A DNA stretch of 64,000 nucleotides from Pseudarthrobacter psychrotolerans (GCF_009911795.1 NZ_CP047898.1:2914001-2978000), one strand, 5' to 3'. Positions 28,276-37,161 are shown, counted from the stretch's first letter. The notes: a model not told the origin generated them from the letters alone. Program-made: numbers and translations.

Positions 28276-28431
28276 TCTGCCATTTGTAGTCAATCTACCG
28301 CTATACGCCGTGATGCGCGTCACCAAGAATTGAATTACTTACTTCCCGCTCAACGGCGAGCGACCCACACCTCCCCATCGAAACGCCGCCGGCGTCACCG
28401 CCCGGCAGCACAGCAACCGAAGGATCCCGGC

Positions 28432-29436
28432 ATGACAACGCACAAGCCCATCGGCCCCGTCGACGCAACAAAAGTCCCCCGCTACGCGGGCCTCGGCACC
28501 TTCGCCCGACTTCCCCAGATCGACCGCGTTCCGGACTACGACATTGCGATCGTCGGCGTACCGTTCGACGGCGGAACCTCCTTCCGGCCCGGCGCCCGCT
28601 TCGGTCCTGCCGCAGTCCGCGAAGCCTCCCGGCTCCTGCGCCCCGGCTACCACCCCGAACTGGACGTTGAGCCTGTCTACGAAGCCCAGGTTGTCGACGC
28701 CGGCGACATCGCCTGCACCCCCTACGACATCACCCGGGCAGTCCGCGAAATCGAAGAGCAGGCACGGCCCCTGATCAGCGAGGACAAGCGACTCATCGCG
28801 ATCGGTGGTGACCACACCATCGCCCTCCCGATGCTGCGCGCACTGAACCAAGTGCACGGGCCCGTTGCACTGCTGCATTTCGACGCCCACTTGGACACGT
28901 GGGACACCTACTTCGACCAGCCGGTCACCCACGGAACCATCTTCCGGCGAGCATTCGAGGAAGGCCTCCTGGTGGAAGACAAGTCCATGCACGTCGGCAT
29001 CCGCGGACCGGTCTACGACCGCAACGACTTCCTCCGCGACCACGAATTCGGCTTCCAGATCATCCGCTGCTCGGACCTGGACGTCATCGGCGTCCCGGCA
29101 GCCATCCAACAGGTCAAGGAGCGGCTCGGCGACACCCCGGTCTACGTATCCATCGACATCGACGTCCTGGACCCGGCCTACGCGCCGGGCACCGGAACTC
29201 CCGAGATGGGCGGGCTCCACTCCCGCGAGCTCCTGGCCCTGCTCCGCGGACTGAACGGCATCAACATTGTGGGCGCCGACGTCGTGGAGGTGGCCCCGGC
29301 CTACGACCACGCAGACATCACCACGGTCGCCGCGGCCACCCTCGTCTTCGACCTGCTCGCCCTCATGGTGAACCGCAGCAAGGCCGAAACGAACACCGTC
29401 CGTGAACTGCAAGCAGCATCCTGGAACGCATCATGA
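28432..29436 (+). CDS. agmatinase/ureohydrolase family protein
   Basis: 334 aa from ATG 28432, with CGAAGGA upstream. Ureohydrolase motifs with the Mn2+ ligands are present: IAIGGDHTIALP, LHFDAHLDTWD and VSIDIDVLDPAYAPGTGTPE. The family splits guanidino compounds to urea and an amine or acid (agmatine, guanidinobutyrate, guanidinopropionate, or guanidine itself in some branches). The ALDH and permease neighbours support an amine- or guanidino-compound pathway. Agmatine-to-putrescine is the default guess only. Confidence 0.88.
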   Translation: MTTHKPIGPVDATKVPRYAGLGTFARLPQIDRVPDYDIAIVGVPFDGGTSFRPGARFGPAAVREASRLLRPGYHPELDVEPVYEAQVVDAGDIACTPYDITRAVREIEEQARPLISEDKRLIAIGGDHTIALPMLRALNQVHGPVALLHFDAHLDTWDTYFDQPVTHGTIFRRAFEEGLLVEDKSMHVGIRGPVYDRNDFLRDHEFGFQIIRCSDLDVIGVPAAIQQVKERLGDTPVYVSIDIDVLDPAYAPGTGTPEMGGLHSRELLALLRGLNGINIVGADVVEVAPAYDHADITTVAAATLVFDLLALMVNRSKAETNTVRELQAASWNAS

Positions 29437-30890
29437 GCACTCGAACCACTCCCGCCGCCGCGGTCGAAGTACCCCGGCTCGAGGACAAGACCATCCAGCC
29501 GATCCCCGCGAACGAACGCCATGGAAAAGCCCGGGACCTTTTCACCATCTGGTTCGGTTCCAACATCATGATCATGACCATCGTGACCGGCGGCCTCGCC
29601 ACCACGGTGTTCGGCCTCCACTTTGTGCCCGCGATCGTCGGAATCATCATTGGAAACCTTGTCGGTGGCATCTTCATGGCACTGCATTCGGCCCAAGGCC
29701 CGCAACTGGGCGTGGCACAGATGATTCAGACCCGCGGCCAATTCGGTTCGTACGGGGCGCTGCTGATCGTTGTCATTGTGGTGATCATGTACGTCGGGTT
29801 TTTCGCGGCGAACCTCGTCTTTGGCGGGGAAGCAATGGCCGCTGTCAACCCGGGCATCAGTGTTGACGCCGGCATCATTGTCATTGGCGTCGTGAGTGTC
29901 GTTGCCACGATTTTCGGCTACCGGCTCATCCACGCCTATGCACGCTTCTTGAGCATCGTGGCCGGTCTGGCGCTGGTGCTGGCCTTCGTCTGGATCCTGG
30001 CCGTTCACGGATTGCCGGCCAGCTTCCTGGACGAGGGAAACTTCAACTGGGTTGGCTTCATGGCCACCATCTCTGTATCCGCCCTGTGGCAGCTCGCCTA
30101 CGCTCCCTACGTTTCGGATTACTCCCGTTACATGCCCCAGGGCACCGGCTCGGCCCCGGCCTTCTGGGCGTCCTACTCGGGCTGTGTCCTGGGCACCTTG
30201 TTCCCAATGATCCTGGGTGCCTTGGTGGGAACTCTTGCGGTGACCATGAGCAACGATGCCGGCAGCGTCGAAATCGTCGGCAGCCTGGGAGCATTGCTCC
30301 AGCCGTGGACCATGATCGTTATCGGAATCTTCTGCCTCGGGGTTGCGGCGTCGAACGCCATGAATCTTTACTGCGGGGTCCTGTGCAGCCTCACCATTGG
30401 CCAGACGTTCAAGCCGAACTGGTTGCCCCGCGCCAAGACCCGGAGCGTTGCGGCGCTCATCCTCTTCACGCTCGCCGTCCTGATCGCGCTGTTTGCCCGC
30501 GACAATTTCATCCTCTTCTACACGAATTTCCTCTCCTTCCTGATGTATGTGCTGGTTCCCTGGACGGCCATCAACCTGGTGGACTACTACCTTCTCCGGC
30601 ACGGCGACTACAGGGTGGAAGACTTCTTCAAGCGCGACGGCGGCGTGTACGGACGGTTCAATTGGGTCGCGATCGGCTCTTACATAACAGGCGCCCTGAT
30701 TCAGGTTCCCTTCTCCGCAACGGCGATCTACACGGGCCCGCTGGCCGCAGCGATGGGCGGAGTGGACCTCTCCTGGATCGTCGGCCTGGCGGTTGTTGCT
30801 CCGCTCTACTACTTTGCTGCACGCCTGTTCCGGAACAAGTCGGATGCCGCCCACTTTCAGACCCCCGCATTCGCAACTGAACTGATTTGA
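29433..30890 (+). CDS. NCS1-family purine/cytosine-type permease
   Basis: 485 aa with about 12 membrane segments. It overlaps the agmatinase stop by 4 bp. Recognisable blocks are WFGSNIMIMTIVTGGLATTVFG (helix 1), YAPYVSDYSRYMP, and WTAINLVDYYLLRHGDY in the last third, as in CodB-like NCS1 carriers. It should import a nitrogenous compound by H+ or Na+ symport. Given the tight coupling to the ureohydrolase, the cargo is probably its guanidino substrate rather than a nucleobase. Confidence 0.9.
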   Translation: MSTRTTPAAAVEVPRLEDKTIQPIPANERHGKARDLFTIWFGSNIMIMTIVTGGLATTVFGLHFVPAIVGIIIGNLVGGIFMALHSAQGPQLGVAQMIQTRGQFGSYGALLIVVIVVIMYVGFFAANLVFGGEAMAAVNPGISVDAGIIVIGVVSVVATIFGYRLIHAYARFLSIVAGLALVLAFVWILAVHGLPASFLDEGNFNWVGFMATISVSALWQLAYAPYVSDYSRYMPQGTGSAPAFWASYSGCVLGTLFPMILGALVGTLAVTMSNDAGSVEIVGSLGALLQPWTMIVIGIFCLGVAASNAMNLYCGVLCSLTIGQTFKPNWLPRAKTRSVAALILFTLAVLIALFARDNFILFYTNFLSFLMYVLVPWTAINLVDYYLLRHGDYRVEDFFKRDGGVYGRFNWVAIGSYITGALIQVPFSATAIYTGPLAAAMGGVDLSWIVGLAVVAPLYYFAARLFRNKSDAAHFQTPAFATELI

Positions 30891-30966
30891 CGCACCGCGG
30901 GCCAACCGCCCGCACCACACACACTCCCGACGCCGCGACCGGCGCAGAAAGCAAAGGCGACACATC

Positions 30967-32484
30967 ATGACACTCACCAACACTGAACAGTTCACTGTCC
31001 GACGCTCCCCCGTAGAACACAGCCCCGTGGATCACAGCCCTGCAGGCGTACTGCCGCCCAGCGGACACTTCATCGGCGGATCGTTTGTTCCAGGTTCCTC
31101 CACCCACCTCATCGACGTCGTAGATCCCACCACTGAGCGGGTCATCGCGTCCGTGCAGGCCGGCACAGCTGCAGATGTTGATGTTGCTGTTGAAGCCGCC
31201 GTGGCGGCCCAGAAGTCCTGGGGCGTCACCACCCCGAAGGAACGCTCCGAGGTGCTGAACCTGATCGCCAACATCATCGAAGCCAACCGGGAAACCTTCG
31301 AAATCATCGAGTCAGCCAACACCGGTAAACCGCGAACCGTCGCGGAGGACGACGTCTCAAGCACCATTGATACTTTCCGTTTCATGGCCGGAGCTTCCCG
31401 CACCCTGACGTCCATGGCAGGGGGCGACTACACAACCGGGCACACTTCGGTCATCCTCAGGGAACCGGTGGGCGTCGTCGGCGTCATCACCCCGTGGAAC
31501 TACCCGCTGCTGATGGCCGCCTGGAAGATCGCGCCCATCCTGGCTGCAGGAAACAGCATTGTCCTGAAGCCTTCCGAGCAGACGCCGCTGTCCACGCTGA
31601 AGCTCGCAGAACTCGTGGCCGGACGCATTCCCGATGGAATTCTCAACGTCGTGACGGGACAAGGCCGAACTGTCGGACAGCGGCTCGCTGAACATCCTGA
31701 TGTTGCCCTCGTCGCCTTGACCGGGAGTGTCGTCAGCGGACAGGCCGTTGCGGAGACCGCGGCCAAGTCGGTCAAACGCGTCCATCTGGAACTCGGCGGG
31801 AAGGCTCCGGTTGTTGTCTTTCCCGATGCCGACCTCCGCGCGGCGGCCGCTGGGGTGCGAAATGCCGGCTTCTGGAATGCCGGTCAGGACTGTGGCGCTG
31901 CCTGCCGCGTGCTCGTGCACGAGTCGGTGGCTGAGGAGTTCACCGAGCACCTGGTGCGCGAAGTCAGCACGCTGGTCATAGGAGCCCCAGAGGCGGGCGA
32001 CGACGTGGAAATCGGTCCCATGATTTCCCGCCCGCACTTCGAACGCGTCAAGGAATCGCTGGCCGAGGCCAAGGCCGCCGGCCTGACCATCGCGATCGGC
32101 GGGTCTGCCCTCGAAGGCCCCGGCTACTTCATCGAGCCCACCGTGATCAGCAACGTGTCCGCGGGAGCACCCATCGCCACGCACGAGATCTTTGGACCCG
32201 TGGTCACCGTTGAGTCATTCAGTTCCACCGAGGAGGCCGTCACCCGGGCGAACGAGAGCCCCTACGGGCTGTCCGCCTCGGTATGGACCAAAGATTCAAG
32301 CCTCTCGCTGAGGATTCCCAAGCAGCTCGATTTCGGCACGGTCTGGGTCAATTCACACTTGGTCCTGGCCTGCGAGGTACCGTGGGGCGGGTTCAAGGGA
32401 TCCGGCTACGGCCGCGACCTCTCGCTCTACGCGCTGGATGATTACTCCCGCACCAAGCACGTCATGATCAACCACGGCGCGTGA
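30967..32484 (+). CDS. NAD-dependent aldehyde dehydrogenase (aminobutyraldehyde/betaine aldehyde type)
   Basis: 505 aa. Catalytic Glu275 is in LELGGK and Cys309 in GFWNAGQDCGAACRV; GQxC is the pattern of the aminobutyraldehyde branch. ITPWNYPLLMAAWK is the NAD site. The N-terminus has a short repeated HSP motif (VEHSPVDHSPAG). It would oxidise an amino-aldehyde to the acid, e.g. 4-aminobutyraldehyde to GABA if the upstream enzyme makes putrescine. It lies 76 bp after the permease gene in the same operon. Confidence 0.9.
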   Translation: MTLTNTEQFTVRRSPVEHSPVDHSPAGVLPPSGHFIGGSFVPGSSTHLIDVVDPTTERVIASVQAGTAADVDVAVEAAVAAQKSWGVTTPKERSEVLNLIANIIEANRETFEIIESANTGKPRTVAEDDVSSTIDTFRFMAGASRTLTSMAGGDYTTGHTSVILREPVGVVGVITPWNYPLLMAAWKIAPILAAGNSIVLKPSEQTPLSTLKLAELVAGRIPDGILNVVTGQGRTVGQRLAEHPDVALVALTGSVVSGQAVAETAAKSVKRVHLELGGKAPVVVFPDADLRAAAAGVRNAGFWNAGQDCGAACRVLVHESVAEEFTEHLVREVSTLVIGAPEAGDDVEIGPMISRPHFERVKESLAEAKAAGLTIAIGGSALEGPGYFIEPTVISNVSAGAPIATHEIFGPVVTVESFSSTEEAVTRANESPYGLSASVWTKDSSLSLRIPKQLDFGTVWVNSHLVLACEVPWGGFKGSGYGRDLSLYALDDYSRTKHVMINHGA

Positions 32485-32511
32485 GCGTTCGACAAGCAAC
32501 GGAGCTTAGCA

Positions 32512-33807
32512 ATGACCACCACCAACGTTCCCAAGGCCGCGTCCCCGGCCCAGGCGGCAACCCCATCCGCGCCCTTCGGGACGGACGTCACCTGGACCAA
32601 CTGGGGCGGGAACCAGAGCGCTACGCCCGCCTTCACCGTCCGGCCGCGAACCGAACTAGAAGCGCTCGACGCCGTCCGTTTCGCCGTCCGGGAAGGCTTG
32701 CCTGTGCGGGCGGTCGGCTCAGGACACTCGTCCTCGCCGTTGGTTCAGACAGGCGGCGTCCTGATGGACATGTCCGGCCTCTCGGCGATCACCGGTACCG
32801 ACAAGATCCGGCGTCGCGCCAGGGCCCTTGCCGGGACCACCATCAATGCCTTCGGCGATGCGTTGTGGGAGCAGGGCCTGGCACTCAGCAATCAGGGCGA
32901 TATTGACAAGCAGCAGATCGCCGGGGCGCTGGCGACCAGCACGCATGGCTCCGGAAAGGAACTGGGCAGCTTCTCCTCCAAGCTGCGATGGGTGAAGCTG
33001 ATCAACGGCTACGGCGAGATTGTCGAAATCGGCGAGGGGCAGCTCCGCGAACTCCGGGCTGCCCAGGTCGCACTCGGCACGCTCGGGATCTTCCTGGAAG
33101 TCGAGTTGGCCGTCGAGGACAGCTACTACCTGCAGGAACAGATCACGTATCCCACGTGGGCCGAGACTGCAGCTACGTGGCAGTCCGACATCGACTCAAA
33201 CAGGCACTACTCATTCCTGTGGTGCCCGGGCGACGATTCCTGCGAGCTCCTGGACCTTCCGGGTTCGCCGGGCCAGAGCATGGCGGACCGCAGCTACACC
33301 AAGCGGTACAACGTGGCGCAGATCCAGGACGAGAGCGAGATTTCAGGCATCGAAGGCGCCCGGCTGGACCGTTCGTACCGCATCTATCCGGGCGGCTTCA
33401 CCACGCAGTTCCACGAACTGGAGTACTTCGTTCGCAGCGAGGATGGCCTGGCCGCCGTGGAGGTCATCCAGGACCTGATCCGCACAAAGCATCCCGAGCA
33501 GAAGTACCCTGTGGAGGTCCGCTGGGTGAAAGCCGATGAAGGCTACATGTCCCAGTTCCAAGGACGGGACACAACCGTCATCACCCTGACCACCGAACCT
33601 GGAACTGACTACTGGCCCTTTTTCAGGGATGCTGACGCGCTGCTGCAGGAATTCGAGCCACGTGCGCACTGGGGCAAGATCCACTTCATGACCAGGAACC
33701 GATTGGAACGTCTCTACCCGGAACTTGACACCTTTATACAAATACGCAGGGAGTTCGACCCCCGCGGAATGTTCCTTAACGACCACACCCGCGCCCTTGT
33801 AGGCTAA
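32512..33807 (+). CDS. FAD-linked oxidase, D-arabinono-1,4-lactone oxidase family (paralog 3)
   Basis: 431 aa. RAVGSGHSSSPLVQTGG places the probable flavin-linking His at residue 72. TSTHGSGKELGSFSS is the second FAD motif. The C-terminal ALO domain contains RAHWGKIHFM. It is clearly diverged from the two sugar-linked paralogs at 5182 and 22310. It sits 27 bp after the aldehyde dehydrogenase. In this amine operon it may oxidise an amino-alcohol or amine; that would be a new use of the fold and is only inference. Confidence 0.82.
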   Translation: MTTTNVPKAASPAQAATPSAPFGTDVTWTNWGGNQSATPAFTVRPRTELEALDAVRFAVREGLPVRAVGSGHSSSPLVQTGGVLMDMSGLSAITGTDKIRRRARALAGTTINAFGDALWEQGLALSNQGDIDKQQIAGALATSTHGSGKELGSFSSKLRWVKLINGYGEIVEIGEGQLRELRAAQVALGTLGIFLEVELAVEDSYYLQEQITYPTWAETAATWQSDIDSNRHYSFLWCPGDDSCELLDLPGSPGQSMADRSYTKRYNVAQIQDESEISGIEGARLDRSYRIYPGGFTTQFHELEYFVRSEDGLAAVEVIQDLIRTKHPEQKYPVEVRWVKADEGYMSQFQGRDTTVITLTTEPGTDYWPFFRDADALLQEFEPRAHWGKIHFMTRNRLERLYPELDTFIQIRREFDPRGMFLNDHTRALVG

Positions 33808-33822
33808 ATCAGCAATTCCCGG

Positions 33823-33854
33823 AGTATGCCCCGAGCCGTGCTCCGGGGCATACT
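33823..33854 (+). terminator. terminator of the agmatinase-ALDH-oxidase operon
   Basis: AGTATGCCCCGAG pairs with CTCCGGGGCATACT, with one bulged base, 15 bp after the oxidase stop. Confidence 0.7.
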
Positions 33855-34042
33855 TACTTACCGGCCTCCGATTTTGACGAGGAACTGTTCCGCCGCACAT
33901 TCGTACCCGCGCTACCGTCAATATACGAAGCCGCGTTCACCGCACTGACCAGACCTTCGTGGTTGCCAGCCATTCTGCGACCACTGCTGAATGCTGCCGC
34001 TGGCTATCGCATTTAGCCCGAAGTTACGTCTGGCATGACGTG
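33855..34042. other. non-coding or decayed stretch between operon end and second hairpin
   Basis: A plus-strand frame from about 33867 to a stop at 34014-34016 has protein-like composition (FDEELFRRTFVPALPSIYEA) but no start codon and no family I can name. It may be the tail of a lost gene. Nothing else is seen. Confidence 0.3.
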
Positions 34043-34070
34043 CGAAATCCCCGCGTTGGCGGGGATTTCG
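34043..34070 (+). terminator. perfect hairpin followed by TTGTTT
   Basis: CGAAATCCCCGC and GCGGGGATTTCG form a perfect 12-bp stem around GTTG, followed by TTGTTT. It is shaped like an intrinsic terminator in the plus direction. Confidence 0.65.
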
Positions 34071-34186
34071 TTGTTTCCGGGGTTCTTCCTTCTGTCTCGT
34101 GCGGGTCAGGGTTCCACCCGCCACCAGCGCAACAGGTCGTTGCCACCAGCGTGGTTTTGCCCGCCCCGGTGGGAGCAAGGCAGTTA

Positions 34187-34220
34187 GCGGACAACGGCGG
34201 GACTTCCCGCCGTCGTCCGC
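34187..34220. terminator. strong hairpin terminator, repeat family copy 3
   Basis: GCGGACAACGGCGGGA pairs with TCCCGCCGTCGTCCGC with one mismatch, followed by TTCCGTTTTG. Confidence 0.75.
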
Positions 34221-34221
34221 T

Positions 34222-34293
34222 TCCGTTTTGTCGGGCATCCGTTTGGGCGAGGCAACTGGAAGGTTCGCGGTGGACGCTGCCCTGGTCCTAGGC
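34222..34293 (-). pseudogene. short 3' remnant of an SDR gene
   Basis: About 70 bp aligning by eye at roughly three quarters identity with 35193-35265, the SDR 3' end next to its terminator. It lies directly after the copy-3 hairpin, as in the intact locus. It starts just past the 3' end of the SDR gene at 34300. Confidence 0.6.
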
Positions 34294-34299
34294 CTCCGT

Positions 34300-35064
34300 T
34301 CAGGCCTGGTCGGTGGGCATGATCCAGAGCTCTCCGATGGAGGCGTGCCGGGGCCGGGTGACCATGTAGGCAACGCCGTCGGCGATGTCCTCCGGGGCGA
34401 GGACCTCTGTCTGCTCATAGAAGGGGTCGATCATTTCGCCGCGGACCTCGGCGGTGTTGTGTGAGCCCAGCTCTGTGTCCACACCGCCGGGTTCCAGGAC
34501 GCCGACGCGCACGTGGCGCTGGGTGACTTCCTGGCGGAGGGATTCGGTGAAGCCGTTGACGCCGAACTTGGTGAGGTTGTAGACGCCGTACCCGTTCCAG
34601 GCGACGCGGCCGGCGATCGAGCTGATGTTGACGATGTCCGCGACCCGGCGGGGACTGTCCTCGACGGCTTTGAGTAGGTGCGGCAGGGCGGCGTGGGTGG
34701 TGTGGAGCAGGCCCTGGACGTTGACGGCGATCATGCGGTCCCAGTCCTCGGGGTCGGCGCCGACCACCGGGCCGAGGAGCATCAGGCCGGCGTTGTTGAC
34801 CAGGATGTCCAGCTGCCCGAAGCGCTCCACGGTCTGGTCGACGGCGGCCTGGGCCTGGGCGCGGTTGGTGATGTCCGCTTCGATGACCAGGGCTGTGCCG
34901 CCGGATTGTTCGATTTCGGCGGCGAGTGCTTCCAGCCGGTCACGGCGCCGGGCGACAAGTGCCACGGAGGCGCCGAGTGCGGCGAGCTGCCGTGCGGTCG
35001 CGGCTCCGATGCCGCTGCTGGCGCCGGTGACGAGGGCGGTGGTTCCGGTCAGTTTCGATGTCAT
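34300..35064 (-). CDS. short-chain dehydrogenase/reductase (classical SDR)
   Basis: 254 aa. TGASSGIG at 14-21 is the NAD(P) site, NNAG is present, the catalytic Ser is in IVNISSIAG, and the YNLTK block carries Tyr-x-x-x-Lys. The C-terminus ASIGELWIMPTDQA is typical of YdfG-like SDRs. The basic ARRRDR after strand 2 suggests NADP preference. The substrate is unknown. It lies downstream of another SDR and an XRE regulator but is separated from them by a strong terminator. Confidence 0.92.
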   Translation of the reverse strand: MTSKLTGTTALVTGASSGIGAATARQLAALGASVALVARRRDRLEALAAEIEQSGGTALVIEADITNRAQAQAAVDQTVERFGQLDILVNNAGLMLLGPVVGADPEDWDRMIAVNVQGLLHTTHAALPHLLKAVEDSPRRVADIVNISSIAGRVAWNGYGVYNLTKFGVNGFTESLRQEVTQRHVRVGVLEPGGVDTELGSHNTAEVRGEMIDPFYEQTEVLAPEDIADGVAYMVTRPRHASIGELWIMPTDQA

Positions 35065-35165
35065 GGGGTGTTCTCCTCCGGGGTTGGTGCCGGTTTTTGG
35101 GCAGCCGGGAGCTGCTGGCGTCCGGCGGAACTGTGGTGGTGGGGCGTTGCGGTGGTGGGTGATGA

Positions 35166-35191
35166 ACGACGGCGGGACCTCCCGCCGTCGT
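35166..35191. terminator. strong hairpin terminator, repeat family copy 4
   Basis: ACGACGGCGGGA pairs with TCCCGCCGTCGT around CC. It lies 15 bp after the SDR stop at 35206 and is the apparent parent arrangement for the remnants at 6525, 26555 and 34222. Confidence 0.75.
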
Positions 35192-35205
35192 CCGCTTCCG
35201 CTTTG

Positions 35206-36087
35206 TCAGGCGTCGCTCAGGGCGAGGTTGCTGGAGAGTTCGCGGTGGGCGTCGGCCTGCTCCTGGAGAGCCTTGGCCCGGGTCTCGAAGGTGCCAACGG
35301 CGTCAGCTCCGGCGGCGAACCGCAGCGGGGGTTCGTCCAGTTCCGCGAGCTGGATCAGCGCGTCGGCGAGTTTGGCCGGGTCCCCGCTCTGGAGGCCGTT
35401 CATGCTCTTCCAGGCGGCGACGGTCTGCGCGGTGCGTTCGGCGTAGTCCCAGATGGTGGGTTCCGCGTAGCTGGTGGATTCCGGGGTGAGCAGCTCGGTG
35501 CGGAAGAACCCCGGCTCCACGATCATGGAGCGGATGCCGAACGGTGCGACCTCGGGGGCCAGCGACTCCGCCCATCCCTCCACACCGAACTTCGACGCAG
35601 AGTAGGCGGACAGGAACTCCCCGCCTGCCAGGCCCGCGGTGGAGGAGATGGTGACCACCAGGCCGGAGCGCTGGGCCCGCAGGACCGGCAGGGCCGCGCG
35701 GGTGACGTTCATGGGTCCGAACATGGTGGTTTCGATCTGTGCCCGGAAATCCTCAGGGGTGATTTCCTCGAAGAACCCGGCATAGAAGTTGCCGGCGTTG
35801 TTCACGAGTACGTCGATCCGGCCGAACCGGTCCATGGCTGCCTGGATGGCGGCCGCTGCGTCGGCGGGATCGGTGACGTCGAGCTTGACGGCCAGGAGGT
35901 CCTCGTTGTCGCCGACGGCTTCGGTGACCTTTTGTGGGTTGCGGCCGGTGGCGACCACGGCGTGGCCGGCGGCGAGTGCTGCCTTCGCGATGTCGGTGCC
36001 CATGCCGCGGCCGGCGCCGGTGATGAACCAGACCTTCTTGCCGGTGGTGTTGTTGGCCTGCGCAGCGGGGGTGTTTTGTTCAGTCAT
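35206..36087 (-). CDS. short-chain dehydrogenase/reductase
   Basis: 293 aa. TGAGRGMGTDIAKAAL is the nucleotide site, NNAGNFYAGFFEEI follows strand 4, the Ser lies in VVTISSTAG and YSASK gives Tyr/Lys. ATGRNP after strand 2 suits NADP. The last 40 residues (FETRAKALQEQADAHRELSS then NLALSDA) are the part found as remnants elsewhere in the window. It overlaps the XRE regulator stop by 8 bp, so it is probably controlled by it. Substrate unknown. Confidence 0.92.
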   Translation of the reverse strand: MTEQNTPAAQANNTTGKKVWFITGAGRGMGTDIAKAALAAGHAVVATGRNPQKVTEAVGDNEDLLAVKLDVTDPADAAAAIQAAMDRFGRIDVLVNNAGNFYAGFFEEITPEDFRAQIETTMFGPMNVTRAALPVLRAQRSGLVVTISSTAGLAGGEFLSAYSASKFGVEGWAESLAPEVAPFGIRSMIVEPGFFRTELLTPESTSYAEPTIWDYAERTAQTVAAWKSMNGLQSGDPAKLADALIQLAELDEPPLRFAAGADAVGTFETRAKALQEQADAHRELSSNLALSDA

Positions 36088-37078
36088 GGGAGGGTTCTGT
36101 CTTTCCTGTGGTGCGCCCTGGCTGCGCGTGGGAGCGCGCGGGGGCGGCGGATCCGCCGGCAGGATCGCCGGCGGTGGCTGTTTGGGTGCTTTCTTCCGGT
36201 GGCGATGCCGCCCAGCTGGCGAGGAATGCCAGCGCGGTTGCGGAAGCGGAGCCCGGCTCGGCAGTGAAGGTGAAGATGACCTGTCCTTCGTCGCCGGGGA
36301 GGGCCAGCGTTTCGTACTGCAGGGACAGGTCGCCGGCCACCGGATGGTGGAAGCGCTTGGTTCCCGTGGTGTGGATCCGCACGTCGTGCCCGGCCCAGAG
36401 CGCGGCGAACAGGCCGCTGCGCGTGGTGAGCTCGCCGACCAGCTCGTTCAGCGCCCGGTCGTGGGGATTCCGGCCGGATTCCAAGCGCAGCATCGCGACC
36501 ATGATGGCCGCGATCGCGTTCCAGTCGGGGTAGAAGTCGGCTGCGCGCGGATCGAGGAAGATGTAGCGGGCCTGGTTCGGCAGCCGCCCCGGAGTGTCCC
36601 GACCAAACGACACTGCTGAGTTAAATACCTCGGAGTACAGGGCCCGTCCCAGCATGTTGCCGGCGAGCACGTCGCCACGGCCGTTCTGCACCATGCCGGC
36701 CATTCCGGTCATCCCGTCCAGCAGACGCAGCACTCCGGGTCGGACCCGTTGCTTCGTGGGACGGCGGGGCGTCCGGCCCGACGGAGCGTTGGCCGTCCGC
36801 GCAAGGTCCATCAGGTGTGCCCGCTCTGCCTCGTCCAGCTGAAGGGCGGAGGCCACAGCCTCGAGCACGGAGTCGGAGACGCCGCGGACGCTACCGCGTT
36901 CCAGCCGCGTGTAGTAGTCCGTGCTCACCCCGGCGAGCTGCGCCACTTCCTCACGGCGCAGACCCGGCACACGCCGCAGTTCCCCATAGCTGGGGATCCC
37001 TGCATGCTCCGGGCTGACCTTCGCTCGACGCGAGATCAGGAACTCACGGATCTCTTCTTTTCTGTCCACAACCACCAC
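36080..37078 (-). CDS. XRE-family regulator with MmyB-like ligand domain
   Basis: 332 aa from GTG 37078. The track frame opens at a GTG at 37120, but a perfect 15-bp palindrome occupies 37106-37120, so the downstream GTG cluster is the better start. HTH: LRREEVAQLAGVSTDYYTRLERG. The MmyB ligand domain follows (YIFLDPRAADFYPDW, ELTTRSGLFAALWAGHDVRIH). These regulators usually control an adjacent SDR or oxidoreductase. Operon with the SDR 35206-36087. Confidence 0.9.
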   Translation of the reverse strand: MVVVDRKEEIREFLISRRAKVSPEHAGIPSYGELRRVPGLRREEVAQLAGVSTDYYTRLERGSVRGVSDSVLEAVASALQLDEAERAHLMDLARTANAPSGRTPRRPTKQRVRPGVLRLLDGMTGMAGMVQNGRGDVLAGNMLGRALYSEVFNSAVSFGRDTPGRLPNQARYIFLDPRAADFYPDWNAIAAIMVAMLRLESGRNPHDRALNELVGELTTRSGLFAALWAGHDVRIHTTGTKRFHHPVAGDLSLQYETLALPGDEGQVIFTFTAEPGSASATALAFLASWAASPPEESTQTATAGDPAGGSAAPARSHAQPGRTTGKTEPSHD

Positions 37079-37105
37079 GCTACGCAGCCCGTGCGGCCCG
37101 CGGCA

Positions 37106-37120
37106 GTGTCTGTCAGACAC
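37106..37120. promoter_or_regulatory. 15-bp palindrome upstream of XRE-SDR operon
   Basis: GTGTCTGTCAGACAC is a perfect inverted repeat around a central T. It is a likely autoregulatory operator of the XRE/MmyB regulator. Confidence 0.6.
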
Positions 37121-37161
37121 CCCCAGCCCGGCCGGAGACAGAATCAGTCAGCAAGCAAGGA

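Noticed and set aside
33867..34016. Plus-strand frame with protein-like composition before the hairpin at 34043
   Set aside because: No start codon, no family recognised, and under 50 residues; reported only as a stretch without a gene.
34097..34135. A possible tRNA 3' end: sequence resembling a T-arm and CCACCA-like end near GGGTTCCACCCGCCACCA
   Set aside because: No matching acceptor, D-arm or anticodon arm could be folded upstream.
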